In this document: positions 37,471 to 50,000 of the stretch, piece after piece
Layout: every line of letters starts with the position of its first letter
Numbering within the stretch: position 1 is the first letter of the stretch
Source: Russula earlei
Lineage: Eukaryota; Basidiomycota; Agaricomycetes; Russulales; Russulaceae
Length of the DNA stretch: 64,000 bases
Assembly (NCBI GenBank): GCA_025769875.1
Contig: JAGFNK010000101.1
Location: 62,001-126,000 of the forward strand
Reading direction: 5' to 3'
Made by a program: the position numbers and the translations under genes
The notes under the pieces: generated by a model
What the model was told of the DNA's origin: nothing
What the model saw: only the letters and a program-made list of their open reading frames with translations
Database searches by the model: none

Positions 37471-39188
37471 TCATTCCTCGCTGCGCTCATCGTCCGTGGC
37501 CATGGTCCCGAACTCGAAGGGCATGGTAAGGACGACAGTTGTCATCGGATTGCGGGAGGAAACCAAGTTAGTATCATCGGGCGTCGCAACCTCGTACAGG
37601 TTGAGGACGAGGCGTGAGCACAGAGCCGACGAGATGCTGATTAAAGAGCACGACGTGAGCATGTTCTTTGTCAAGATTTAGGACTAGGACTTGGGACAGG
37701 TACAGACCAGTTGGCAGGTGCTGAGAACAACCCCTTGAGAAAGGGCTGAGTTTCACCAAATCAGATCAATTGCGACCACAGAACGCTACATGAGGTCCGT
37801 TCTCACCCTGGAGAACTGTGGCGCCAAAAGATGGAGTCAGCGTTCAGCTCTCATAAGAAGGGAAAAGGCTCTAGCTGAGGGGGGGGGGGGGGGGAGCGAA
37901 AGAGAGCGTACGTACGTAGAAAGTAAAGATGTTGGCAAAATTTGCAAGGGCCATGACGCTGGCGTATCAGAAACGGTTGAGTGGCCCGGGCTGGGCGATC
38001 TCTCTCAGGGGATGCAGCAGTCATTCTGGGAACTCACGCGAAAAAAAGGGCGCCTGGATGCGGGGGGGGAGAACGTTGAAATGAGCTCCCTCGATCACCC
38101 GCTGGATCGGCCCGGGCTCACTCACCGTCGCGCACGATCACGTCCACGAGCCCCTTCCCGGTCAAGCTTATCGCCAAGTTGTGCGATCTGCGCATCTTGA
38201 GGGTCCTCATGAGCGTCAGAGCGAAGATGAACGCGTCGAACAGCGCGGATGCCTCCCATGCGACGGCCATACCTGCGGAGGCGCCGGCGCCAATTTTTTA
38301 TTTTTTATTTTTTGAAAATAGAACCACGACAAGAGGGGAACGGGAACGGGAACGTACGGACGGCACTGTTTGTTTGTTTTGTTCGTTTCGTTCGATTTTT
38401 TGGAGGGGTGCGTGAGAACGGCGTGCGAAGGGAGCGGAAGAGCGGGCGGCGGCGAACGTACGCATGTTCTGACAGAGAGTAATGGCAGCCGGGCACCCCG
38501 GGCAACTCGACAAGTGTGCTGTGCTGGCCGACCAAGAACCACTTGAACGCACGGACGGTTGGCCCATTTGAGTCGACTACGTTCGAAAGAAGAGAGCGGG
38601 GACTCACACCGCTAATTGCGGCCAACAGTATACCGAAGCCCAATATCGAAATGACGATGGCGCGAGATCTGTTGTACAGTGCGCTGGTGCGTGTGGCAAG
38701 AATGGCTGGTCAACTAATCAGCTACCCTGAAAGGATCTTCGGGCGCATCCAAAGACGTACCGGCAACAACTATTTGGTTGACGAATAACAGAGCCTCGCG
38801 AGTATAGGTGAGATTAGAACAACTAAAAGATCTAAGTTTTGAGTTGACAACTCGTTTGGTACAGGACAGACCTCTGCATGGGGAAAAAAACTTAGATTGG
38901 GAAATGGAACCGGCCACAAGCTTGACTGTTATTCTTACCTCCGATGACCACTTGATGCCAGAGAAAAAAAAGGCAGAGGCTAGAATGTTGCCGGAAATGC
39001 CAATATAGCGATTTAGGAAAAACAGCAACGTATTCCTTGAGATTGGTTGAGGCCACACACGAGATACTTCGGCCGCAAACGTCAAGAAATAGTCATAGAA
39101 GAGCAATGCTACAGAGTCGCGCAATTCTTTCGTCAGGGAGGAGAGATGTACAGAACAGAACACCTGACTCACTCAATGAAGCGATCAT
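37471..39188 (-). CDS. DUF6533-type multi-pass membrane protein
   Basis: Belongs to the large Agaricomycete family with an N-terminal DUF6533 domain; function unknown. The start is placed at the ATG 39,188, with a short first exon and an intron whose acceptor precedes LRDSVALLFYDYFLTFAAEV. This is followed by FFLNRYIGISGNI, the DUF6533 signature. Later exons read ILGFGILLAAISG, TVRAFKWFLVGQHSTLVELP, MAVAWEASALFDAFIFALTL, MRTLKMRRSHNLAISL and LVDVIVRDG, then SISSALCSRLVLNLYEVATP and a hydrophilic end at the stop 37,471-37,473. Several hydrophobic helices are visible. Multiple introns interrupt the gene; one holds a 16-bp G run (37,879-37,894). Exact junctions are only partly resolved. Confidence 0.78.
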
Positions 39189-40926
39189 AACATAGTTATG
39201 CGTGACACTATTGGAGGACTCTCTGTCAGCGGCCTGTCCTCTACATACATTAGAGCATCACGGCAATTCGTACGCGTTATAAAAGTCACTAGAATCCATA
39301 GAGAATGATGTTTACGTTGGTCTCTGGTGCGAGCGCAAGCAGTAAGCATGCAGAGGGGAAGAGGGGTTAGGCGGCAGCGTTTGTCGGACACCATATTTTG
39401 TACGTATTCGCGCATTTAGAAACTGCCGACTCGGAGGAACCCCAGAGACTGGTCAGGCTTCCCTCGATCAGGAACTTAGCATACATAGGGCACTGTCAAC
39501 TCTGCATACAGGGTAGCGACCGACGACCGATTGTGATGGTAGGACAAGGGATTTCGCGAGGTTTAAGAATATGTGACCAGAGGTACCCGCATCAAGTGGA
39601 GCGCGTTACCACTGCCTAAGGAAGCCATTAGCTACTGGCAACGGAGTGCAATCACCGGAGGGATTGCCATGTTAACTGCATTGAAAATGTCTGAGTGCCA
39701 TCAGCCCTTTGGGCTAGCCGCCATCAAGCAACCGGAGATGCCACGTGGCTGTGCATATGTCCAGGCAGTGTGGCGCAAAGTATCATTATCATGTCATGCA
39801 TAGGCGCTTAGACTTAGACGACCGATGATAGAAAGCAAAACCTTGCGTGATGTTCAGGCCAACGTAGCAGCGAGAACTTTGAGGTCCCAAGTTCAATCTC
39901 TCTGAGAGCCCTATGGCCGATAGCGAAGACGCGGGAGGGAGGTTGAGAGGTCGGCGGTGACAGGCTCATTCCAAGAAAAAGGTGATAACACATCATCGAC
40001 GCCAGTATCTTGGAAACTGCTTGATGAAGTGAAGTCGTATCAGAGTGAGACGCGACTAATAAAGGACAGGTGGAAGGGAGCTGTGCATATTTTGGGGTTC
40101 CCTGGCCCGGGAGGAGCGGTCAGTCATGATTGTCACAAGGTGACACGTTCGTTTGGGCATGAGTCCGCCCAGGGGCACGTAGTTGCACCATTGCCGTGCA
40201 CCACGCGCGATAAACGTGCATCGACTTGAAGCCTCGACTTCGAGCGTGTGCCAGCGCGTGGGGTCGAGTTGGAGCGTTCGGTGTTTTTTTCTTGGGAGTG
40301 CGAGTTCGCAGTGGCGTTTAAAGTTGTTGCCTTTTTTCGAGAGGATCGATCACGTCCTCACCCTCTTTCTCTAGAAGGGAATCCTCTCGGCAACGTTGTG
40401 GAAAATACTCCATTCGGGCGCCAATCCTCCCTTCCTATCTCGAGTGGGCGCAACTTACTCATACTCGCAAACCAGTGCACCAGGCGCTTTGTGGTTCACT
40501 TCTGGTGGAACTCGGAATCGAAATCTTTGTCATCTGCCCCTCCCCACGTTTCGTTTCCGAACCGAACCATGTGGGGTGGGTTTGCTTGGCCGTTTTGGAA
40601 CAGGCATCGAATGAAATGAAATGTACCACTAGCAGTGCATGCGTTTAAAATTTCATCGAATCATCATGCAAGGGATTAGATGTATCTATGGTCCAGAACT
40701 CGCTCCTCATCGAGAGCGGCAGCGTGGGCGCCGACCTGGACGAGGTCTAGACAGAACCGCCTCCATGGATCTGTTTTTCGTTTCTGATGATCGATATATA
40801 GGGTCGTCACAGCATTGTCTCTCCGATTCGGTAAAAGCCGGGGGTGCTTATATTGACCTGCTCCTCGCAATCAAACTCTCCACTCCACCATCTTTTGATC
40901 CCGGGTTATCAAAGTGCCAAGCAACC
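39189..40926. other. 1.7-kb intergenic region
   Basis: Between the divergent DUF6533 (-) and cyclophilin (+) genes. No coding segment is recognised. A TATATAG element near 40,795 lies about 130 bp before the cyclophilin start and could be its TATA box. Confidence 0.5.
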
Positions 40927-41601
40927 ATGTCCCACGTCTTCGTACGTCCAGTTCTGGCTACGTCAACACGCTTTGCTGTCGTGCTCATAATTTTGGTTCT
41001 CACCCTGCACAGTTTGACATTACGATCGGCGGCCAACCCGTGGGTCGACTAATTTTCAAGTTGCGCGACGATGTCGTCCCCAATACCGCAAGAAACTTCA
41101 GGGAGCTCGCGACAGGCCAGAATGGCTTTGGCTACAAGGGCTCTACTTTCCACCGTGTGATCCCCCAATTCATGGTACAGGGCGGTGATTTCACGAAGGG
41201 TAACGGTACTGGTGGCAAGTCCATCTATGGCGAAAAATTTGCTGGTAAGCATTCTCAACGTTTCGTTTTGTTGTTACGATGAAATGAACCCGTTTTGTCC
41301 ATCAGACGAGAACTTCCAACTGAAGCACGATCGCCCTGGCCTTCTGTCCATGGCTAACGCTGGCCCCAACACCAATGGGTCGCAGTTCTTCATCACCACT
41401 GTGGCGACTGCCTGGCTCGATGGCAAGCACGTTGTTTTCGGTGAGGGTATATTCCATGTTTTGACTACGTGTTGTATCTGACTTGGGATGTCAGGCGAGC
41501 TTGTCGACGGTGCCTCGGTCCTCCAGTTGATCGAGGCACAAGGAACTCAAAGCGGTACAACTAAACACAAGATCGTGGTTGCCGACTCGGGCGTCCTGTA
41601 G
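40927..41601 (+). CDS. CPR1: Cyclophilin A-type peptidyl-prolyl isomerase
   Basis: Cytosolic peptidyl-prolyl cis-trans isomerase and probable cyclosporin A target. Four exons in phase: 40,927-40,941, 41,013-41,244, 41,306-41,440 and 41,495-41,601. They total 489 nt, or 162 residues, the usual single-domain length. The first exon encodes only MSHVF. Then [51 protein letters not shown] with the catalytic Arg, [20 protein letters not shown], and [11 protein letters not shown] with the Trp that binds cyclosporin. There is no signal peptide or extra domain. This is the last CpG-normal host gene before the transposon block. Confidence 0.97.
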
Positions 41602-41951
41602 ATCGACCCTCACCCCTTTACTCTACGCTCGGGGTGTCACTCTGCCAGTCGCTTGTTTGTGTACTGTACGAGTTAGGGGAGAAAAAGAATTGCAGAAGTC
41701 GATTTTCACTGTACCGATACTAGGGGATTGATCCCAGGGACCCTGACCCTGACCCTAATTCTAATTGCCTTGCGACCAAGTGTGGCGTGATGTGATGTGA
41801 TATGATGTTATCGATGGCATTGACGTCAGGGGTTCTACAGCGGCATCTCACGTGCTTCCTCATCTAGATAATTGCGGAAACGTCTGCCGTCGCGGCCCGG
41901 AAAAGCCTGCCCATCATATAGCAAGTTGCGAAGAGAGAGAGAGAAATCAGG
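41602..41951. other. Cyclophilin 3' flank up to the transposon boundary
   Basis: Holds the cyclophilin 3' UTR and the last CpG-rich sequence (41,880-41,905). The final bases, GAAGAGAGAGAGAGAAATCA at 41,930-41,949, are the left copy of a direct repeat whose right copy follows a poly(A) run at 46,293-46,310. Confidence 0.6.
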
Positions 41952-42860
41952 GGGGCTCCTTGAACCGCGACCACCACCAGGTCTGGATCTTCCCATGGCA
42001 AAGCCGGGGCAAGGATAGGCAGTGAGGATGACAGTGAGCCCTGCAATGTCAGAGCCACCTGTCTGAGCCTATGTTCAGAGCAATGGCACCCCATACACCA
42101 AGTAAACTGTGTGAACAACTGCCCCACCAGGTGAACAACAGAGACACCCCTCTGTGACCTCCCCCCATAACTAGCACTGACTGGCTAAACACAACCCCCC
42201 ACCTTGAGCCTGCACCCCCCTCCAAGACCAGATGCTGTCACCTCATGAGGATCCCACACAATGAAACCAGTCTGACACTGAGAACATAGATGACCATGAC
42301 ATCATGAGCCAGACAAATGGATCCTAACCCCCCATACACTACACAACCCATGACCATGACCCAAAGCCAAATTCATCAGTGAGAAACCCATACACCACCC
42401 CCAGTAGACTAACTACTCACCCAAATGTAAAACCTACATACTGTAGACCTGCTATAGTAAAACACCCTTGCCCCCTTGCCATGAAACTGTGTTGCCCTAG
42501 TCATGTAAAATCTCCTCACAGCTACCCATGAACAACAATAGGCCCCTTGCAACCAGAGATCTAAACCCCCCACCTCCTACAACCAATGCCACTGCCACCA
42601 CAAGCCATACCCCCACCCCTCAAAGGACTCTTTTGACCAATGCAACACCAAAATAGGACAACAGGGTGCTCTGAAAGGTCAAAACCACCCGTCTGAGCCA
42701 TGGCCACCAATGGCCCTTACAACACTAATAATAAATACCCTTTTATCCATCCTCACAATTAATGCCCAGTCACTGCCCCAATGGGCAGAATTACCAGTCC
42801 AATTGATACTGTTTTGCAACATAACATGAGGCTCCCCTCACCCTGCTCCTAAGCCACATG

Positions 42861-44702
42861 TAGTGTTTTGCCTGCCCCGGCCTCAGGCCATGAGCTGGGC
42901 CAAGCCAGGCTGAAATAGGCTGGGCCAAAGTGATGGCTTCTTGATGGCTTTGGCCCAGCCTAAGATTTGAAAAGCTGGAGCCGGGCCGTCAAGCCCTGAC
43001 AGGCCGTTGATTGGGGTAATCATCAAAGTTTAATTTGTTGACTTTGCATGGACACACCATTGTTGCCTGTCGTTTTTCATTGTTGTATCTGCACTTCCCT
43101 CTCATCCTTCTTTTTTGCTCAAGTACATGTTCAATGTAAGCCTTGGTGGCCTATATGATGATGTGCTGAATGCTCACCTTTGCATCAACTTGCACTCCTC
43201 CCCCTTCTGCATCCAAAATGTCCACTCCTGAAACAGTCAAACAACTTGTCAAGGAGATCAGTGTTCTCTCAAGCTCTTTGTTGGATGCCATGCCCAGAGG
43301 ATCCAAAGATGATAAAATCTGGATACAATGGAAGGTGATATTTGGACCCTTCAACACCAGTATCACTTGGGCATAAGTCACTTACATTGTGTGTGCAATG
43401 TTCTGTTGCCAAGTACTGTGATGTTCTAGAGATCCCTTCACAGAACTCTCTGATCTTGCTAACAGTCCCCACAACACCATCACATGGCTTAGTGGGCATT
43501 TCTAATACAGGCCATCAGTCCTTTGTGGCTTTGCTGCCACTGAACATTCCACGCACTGGAGAAAGGCCATTGCATTGTGGCATGGAGAGTGAGCCCACAA
43601 CCCTGCATCGTGAGCACCCCTGACCTGTATCCTGTAGATAATGCCACTGTGTTGGGGAATCTGCCATGGGGTCTTACAGTTAGCAATGGGAATCAGGTAC
43701 ATCTTTCTCTGTCGCAGGGCCAGTTGCAGGGCTACTATAACCACAATCCAATGCTGCCTGTGCAATCTTGCTGAGGTATGTCCATGTCCCTCTCTTCCAT
43801 TTCATTTGCTCAGTACATTTAGTTCAAAGAACAGTGGCTACAGTTGTGTAGCAGTCCCGCAACAACGCAACTGGTACTATCAATGAAGAGCAAGAGCCTG
43901 TGAGCTCTGCTTCGAGAACTTGATGATGATGAAGAAGACCACACAGCTGATATAGGGGTGGATGTGCCAGACGATTCTCAATGGCCATGGCTTCACAACT
44001 ACCATGCCTATATGGATGTTCCTGAGCAAGTGCTGGAAGGCTGGACGGCAGTCCAGTGGTTGGGTGTGAGTATTTTGAACTGAACACTCTGATGACCTGT
44101 GTCTAACAACATCTCATAGTACAATGCACAACACTATCATCCCACATGGGGTTCACTTGTGTGGGACTATCTTGAAATTATGTCATCATCAGTCTTGAGT
44201 GAGCACGCATTCTTGCAGGGGGGGATCACAATATCAAAATGCTGCAGTCATCTCAAGGGTGACATTGTGGAGGCCCTCCAGTGCATCAAATGTGCAATCC
44301 AGCATGACTTGCTCTTCCGAGAACCTGCACCATCATCAACATTGGAATTGGAGGAACACAATGAAGGTTTAGCAGATGTGGGTAGAGGGAATTCAAATGA
44401 TGCTGAGGAGGAGTCAGACATTGAAGGGTTTTCTTGGGATGAGCTACTGATTGAGGACAAAGACAAGGAGACTATGAATTGGTCTGAATAGTGTAGTAGC
44501 TTCCATTGATGCAACATTGCTCCCCTATCTCATTCTATGACTAAGCATATTTTACACATAAAAGCCACAGCCTAGGCTGAGCCAAGCCAAAGCCAGCTGG
44601 ATTTGACGGCTTTGGCCTGGCTTGGGATTTGAGAAAGCCAAAGCCACCTCAAGCCAGGCCAAAGCTGGGGCTTTCAGGCCAAGCTGGGCCAGAAGAACAC
44701 TA
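42861..44702 (+). mobile_element. hAT element 1, about 1.8 kb, with 8-bp target duplication
   Basis: Flanked by a perfect 8-bp duplication GCCACATG (42,853-42,860 and 44,703-44,710), the size made by hAT transposases. Both ends begin TAGTGTT when read inwards: TAGTGTTTTGCC on the left and TAGTGTTCTTCTGGCC on the right. Subterminal regions on both sides are rich in GGCC, GGGCC and AAGCC palindromic repeats, typical binding sites for hAT transposases. It contains only the last part of a transposase gene, so it is probably an internally deleted, non-autonomous derivative. Confidence 0.88.
43900..44491 (+). pseudogene. hAT transposase C-terminal fragment
   Basis: An exon near 43,925-44,060 and, after a small intron ending about 44,120, an exon reading HPTWGSLVWDYLEIMSSSVL, SEHAFLQGGITISKCCSHLK and GDIVEALQCIKCAIQHDLLF. 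This is the hAT dimerisation region of fungal transposases (typical form SSVSSERAFSQGGITIS). An acidic tail ends at 44,491. The Arg codons expected in SERAF and KRR are replaced by His and Cys, as CpG deamination would produce. The upstream catalytic part is missing. Confidence 0.75.
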
Positions 44703-44710
44703 GCCACATG

Positions 44711-45284
44711 ACAAACCACACAACCAACACATTCAAAAGACCACCCAACATCTCAGCCCACTAAGAAAATAGATGATACACTTGTCAACACATCAACTCC
44801 CCTGGCATACCCCACACAAAATGCCCTTGTTCCCCTCCACTCAAAACTTAACTCCCAGCCCATCTTGTATGGGTCATAAGGTACAAATGAGTGATACCAG
44901 AATGCTCTCACACAGAGCAAGAAGTCCACACCCAGTGGCTCCATGCCATCAACACAAGACTCACCAATGACAGGATCACTGCAATCATTATAAAACAAGA
45001 GAAGAGGGCACTCAATGCCATTGGAGACACCTGGGAACATGTCGTATGAAAAACTATGGACCTCCTAAACAACTGAATATTTAATTGTGAGGTTTTATTG
45101 GGTAGAAGGTTACTGTAAGTCACTCCCCTTGACAGACCCTGAGTCCCACACTGTCCCCACACCCAGGGATGTGCATAAGTGCATTTGCCCTCACCCTCCA
45201 GTCCCTGCACTGGCTACAGCATATTAGATAGGGCTGATCTATTTTCTCCCACTATCTAATTATTATTCCAGATAGTCTAAGCTC
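44711..45284. other. Retroposon interior, no recognised function
   Basis: CpG-poor sequence between hAT element 1 and the solo LTR. The short open frames are not recognised. Confidence 0.4.
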
Positions 45285-45289
45285 ATAGA

Positions 45290-45619
45290 TGTTGCGACTC
45301 ACTATTGAACAATCCAGTTCAAGAGCAAGGGGTGAGTTTGAAGACAAGTCGATAGATGTCCAAGATGGCGTGGGAAAGAAGTAGAGTCCAAAGCAGTACC
45401 AAATATCAAAGAGGTATGATCACTGGTAGAGTCGAGCAGGTATGCAGAGAAGAAGCCAGGATAGTCACAAGGGGACAGTCCTTAAAGGAGTATCCCAGGG
45501 ATGGAGAGTGCCATAAACAAATGGACAGTCTGAAGACTGTCCGCTACTTTATTGAGTGCTTATATACTACAAGAGAACTGCTAAATAAGGAACAAGTCAT
45601 AACCTTGTTATCAAGCACA
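45290..45619 (-). mobile_element. Solo LTR (minus orientation) with ATAGA duplication
   Basis: Starts TGTTGCGACTC and ends AAGCACA (TG...CA) on the + strand and is flanked by ATAGA at 45,285-45,289 and 45,620-45,624. Read on the minus strand it has TATATAAGC followed by CAGACTGTCCATTTG, also found downstream of the TATA box in the LTRs at 50,332 and 54,053. It is therefore a divergent relative of that gypsy family. No internal region remains, so it is a product of LTR-LTR recombination. Confidence 0.75.
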
Positions 45620-45624
45620 ATAGA

Positions 45625-46642
45625 TGGATGAGTAAGAAGTCGGAGTATGCTTACTGAGCATGCTCAGTCATGCTCAGTAAGCTGCTGAGTAAGAAGGCTT
45701 CTCTTGATGAGCAAGAGCCTTTACTGTCCACATGTTTACTGCTTTAGTACACATGCAAAGCACCTGATTTATTTGCTGTTAGTTAGTTTAGGGCCGGTCA
45801 TTTGAGGACTTGTAGTTTGGTTCTGGGAATAGAGTTGCCTATGAGGCCCCTTATATAGTTCTATTAGGGTCCTTAGAGTCAACCCTAATACTTCTATTAA
45901 GGTCCTTAGTATTGCTTTATAGTTCGTTCTATAGTTATTAGAGTTAGTCTAATAACATGTTGTAGGGTCTTTAGTATTGTGTTTAGTGCCTATTGTAGAG
46001 CACTTAGAGTTGTCCTAAAGGGTCCTTATGGAGGCTATAATACTGTCCTTTATTGCTAAAAGGGGTGCCATTAAGTGGGGCTTGCTGTATGTCAATTGTG
46101 CCAAGAATTGCTCACACGACAATGCACACATGATATTGTGGACACCTCTACTCACCCCTTTTGTCTGTGTGAACAGGGTGACACCATAGAGGCTGGGTTT
46201 CCTCTCATAAGGAAGGGTCCTTCAAGGGCCCTCTCTGGGAAATGGTTCATGACAATAGATAACTCTGAATAAAGTGTTTTCCAAAAAAAAAAGAAGAGAG
46301 AGAAATCAGGCAGGTTTTTTAGAATACAAACACACTGTTTTTACAATGAAATTGTAGGATTTTTATTCAAATTTACAAGTATGCTATTTGTGCTTTAGGA
46401 CATCAGAAAAAAATGTCAGTGCTATGTAGCAATACTGTCACTGACCCACCAACCAGACAGCTTACTTAAGCTACCTAGCACTTGGTCAGTCACACATAGT
46501 CACCAGACACATAATGAAAAACTTGAAGTGCTGATTGAACCTTACATTGTTGATGAGATGGGTAAAAACACTACAATTGGAGGTTTGGGAGGGGGACAAA
46601 GAAAAAGAATATGTAATACTGTGTGCATACAGGAATTAACTA
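45625..46642. other. CpG-poor repeat-derived sequence
   Basis: 45,660-45,700 has inverted and direct copies of TGCTCAGTAAG. 45,860-46,030 has several imperfect copies of GGTCCTTAG-type units. The retroposon tail ends at 46,292. The stretch 46,311-46,642 has no recognised feature. Confidence 0.4.
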
Positions 46643-47011
46643 GGCACTCTTAGTGTTTGCCACAGGTAGGTGCAACCCACTGGGTATGTGGGTAGGGGTA
46701 CATGCAGGTACAGGTCTGGGTCCCAGTCTTCATACCCCTCACATGACCCATACCCATGGACCCCCAACCCTTACCCACCAGTGGGTCTGCCAAATTTGGA
46801 AGTGTGGCATGGAAAAACTATACAGTACATGTATCGTAGATACTGTATATGGGCTCTGGTGGTATTGTTATCTTGTCAAGGGCCTTAGCCATCATGGCCC
46901 ATGACATTGTTGACCCCAACCTCACTCTGAATGAACCTTGCAAATGAAAACTGGCCTCACATGCAACAAGGATAACTATTCTGCCAACAAGTCAGAAACA
47001 ATCAAAAAACA

Positions 47012-50000
47012 GTGGGGCTTACCAACAGTCTACTCTCCCTTGCAAAAGCCAATGACCCCCATCTTGACACCACCCCCTATGAGTTGGAAGGTGCTGGACA
47101 CCATGGATCAAAGTCCCTGAAGCCTCATGTCACCAATAGAGGTGCTGCATGTGTTGCTCAAAGTGGTAACAGCAAGCTGATGCTGAAGCCCAAAAATGCT
47201 GCACCACCTTCTCTGGATGACTCAGCTCATGTTCCAGCCAAAAATACTGATAGGGAATCATCTCATGTTGAAGAACTTGAGCTAGAGGACTCAGATAATG
47301 ATGTTGAAGAGGTTCCAGAGGCAGCTGAAGAGGACCCTGAACATGAACTTGGTAAGTGACATTGACAGCCAATTAATATAATTTAACACATTCTGATTGA
47401 ACCAGAACATCTTGCCAAAGACTGGACTGTGCCAATTTATGGCTTTTTTGCTCCTTGCCCATCCATAAAAATCATTGATGACCAGCAGCACTGTCATGAG
47501 TTCCTATGTGAAGTTACCCACTGTAAAGGGAAAGACTGAAATGCATGGATAGTTCAACGCTTCTTGGACACAGAAGATTGGAAGTCAAGAAGCAACCTGT
47601 GTAAACACGCTACACATTGCTGGGGCATTGACATCATCAAAGAAGCATATGAAGCTGCAGAGAACAAGGATGTTGGTATTGACAACATTTGGAAAGGCCT
47701 TGTGGCCACAAAAACACAAAAGGATGGCTCAATTACTGCTGTGTTTGAACAGCAAGGAACAGGGAAGCATACCTATTCTACGCATCCCCATACCTATATA
47801 GAAACTCAGTAAGATTCAGTCTCCAAACTCTGTGGCAGGGCTGACTGATGGGATTAGTATTGAATGTGTCAAATGGGTGTCAAAGAATTTGAGAAGCTTC
47901 CACATCATTGAGGATGAGGAGTTCATTTGTATGATGAAGACAGGGCGACCAAGTTATCGGATTCCAAAAGCAAAGATGGTGGCGAATGATGTTCTCACCA
48001 TCTTTCATCATGTTAAGGATCGCATAGCAAAAATGCTGCAGGTCAGTGTCAATTCCTTTTTTGAATTTGTTTGATAACTCATGATGATCCAGAACTATGA
48101 CAGCTGCTTGAACTTCACTACAGATGCATGGACATCACCAAACAACCAAGCATTTATTGCTCTGTCTGTCCACTTTGAAAATAAAGGTGTACCAATGTGC
48201 CTGCTTCTGGATGTTGTAGAGCTCCCAATATCCCACACTGGACTGAATCTTGCGACTGCATTTGTGAGGGTTCTTGACAAGTTTGGCATTTCAGACAAGG
48301 CATTTATTTCATTGGATATCTGATTCAGTCAAATCTCATGGCAGATTGCAATAGATTCTATGTGTCACATGTGATAATGTAAGTGCGAACAATGCCATGG
48401 TGTCAGCCCTGGCAGACATTATTGCCTGTCACTGTGGTCCAGTTGATTGTGTGCAATGTCTTGCTTACATCATCAATCTGGTAGTACAAGTCATCCTGCA
48501 TCAATTTGATAAGCCAAAAAAAGAAAAAGAAACACACCAACTGAAAGCAACAGAGTGAGAAAGCCCATGAGCAGCATCAGGAGCCAGAATATGACTCAGA
48601 TACCAAGAAGGAGGGTGATGAAGAGGAGGAGGGCGAGATGGATGAGATGGATATCAGGGATGGGGATGATGACATGGTGGATGATATAGAAGAGGTGGAA
48701 GCTGCCATGAAACAAGACAAGGCATTGGCAGACAAACACATTGAGGCAATAAGACAAGCATTATCAAAGGTAAGTTCATGGATGTCTTATCTCCTCCACC
48801 TTAACCTGACTCAACTCAACTCTGCCTCTGTTTGGGGTATTGCATCATGCTGACAATGTTCAGCTTTGCCAACTCTCAAACCAAATCAAAAACTCATTGA
48901 CACTGATCCTCCCTTGTTGGAAAGAGGCCATCAAAGAGCTCACACCAACATCAGATGAGAACCTCACAGTTTGCAAGATGCCTTGGGATGTATGCACATG
49001 GTGGAATTCAACATACAATATACTAAGGTTTGCATACAAGTATTGGGAAGTAGCCAACAAGATCACTAGCAAATGGAGTCTCAAGCTTTGGAAGTATGAA
49101 CTATCAGAGGGCAAATGGGATTTGGTGAAGGAGCTCCAGGACTGCCTCAAGGTGCAGGCAAGTGATTATGTGCTTTGACTACTATGCTAATGGCAGTATG
49201 GTGTGCTTAGGTCCTTAAATCACTAATGCTGGTGTTTTCAAGTGACATGCCCTGCCTCACAACTGTCATCCCTGCCATGGACCATATGCATTCTGAGCTA
49301 CAGTCTATGAGTTCTAACTACAAAAAACATGGACCAGCACTTTGCATGGCACTCACACTTGGTTTAAACTTGCTTGACAAGTACAACTCCTTGATGGACC
49401 ATTCAGAGGTCTATCGGATTGCAATCAGTATGTCATCTTATCTTACACACATAAATTTTGACTTCCAAAATTATAGTCCTCCATCCATGTTACAAATTAC
49501 AGTACTTCAAAAAGCATGAATGGGATGAGGAGTGGATTAGAGGAGCTGAGAGGATTATCTGTGATGAATTCAAATGTACATATAGCAACTATGTAATCCT
49601 CAAGACATTGGCACCTCACCCATCCAAAAAATCCAAGTCAAAGGTTTGTGACACATATTCAGTATGACCTATTTGATGAGTATCTAATACTATCACCCCT
49701 CTGCAGCACAAGAACATTGACAGTGACTCAGACAAGGATAGTCAGAGCTCAGCCATGAGTTCCTCAGAGGAGGAAGACTTCATGACTGAATTAGATCAAT
49801 ACCTTTCAATGGCATGAGTCAAGGATGTTGATGACCCACTATCTTGGTGGTATGAGAACTGAGGAACGTATCCTCATTTATGGCACATGGCAAGGGACTA
49901 TCTCACCATCCCTGGTATGTCAAATCTTTGACAGTAATCCAATGAGCAATTACTGACCACAAGTTGATTACTTAGTGTCTAGTGTGGCTATTGAGTGTGT

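Larger units (their letters stand above)
41952..46292 (+). mobile_element. Candidate poly(A)-tailed retroposon, interrupted by two other elements
   Basis: Flanked by a direct repeat (about 41,930-41,951 and 46,293-46,310; shared GAAGAGAGAGAAATCAGG, the left copy longer by one or two GA units). The right copy directly follows A10 (46,283-46,292). AATAAA lies 10 bases before the run, at 46,268-46,273. This is the hallmark of target-primed reverse transcription by a LINE-type element. About 2.1 kb remains after subtracting the nested hAT element and solo LTR. No reverse transcriptase is recognised in it, so it may be a 5'-truncated LINE, a SINE-like unit or a retroposed transcript. CpG is very scarce throughout. 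Confidence 0.55.

Noticed and set aside
39860..39920. Possible tRNA B-box (CAAGTTCAATCTC)
   Set aside because: No matching A-box or cloverleaf could be folded around it.
41741..41758. Telomere-like CCCTGACCCTGACCCTAA near the transposon boundary
   Set aside because: Three imperfect units only and inside the cyclophilin 3' flank; too short to argue for an interstitial telomere.
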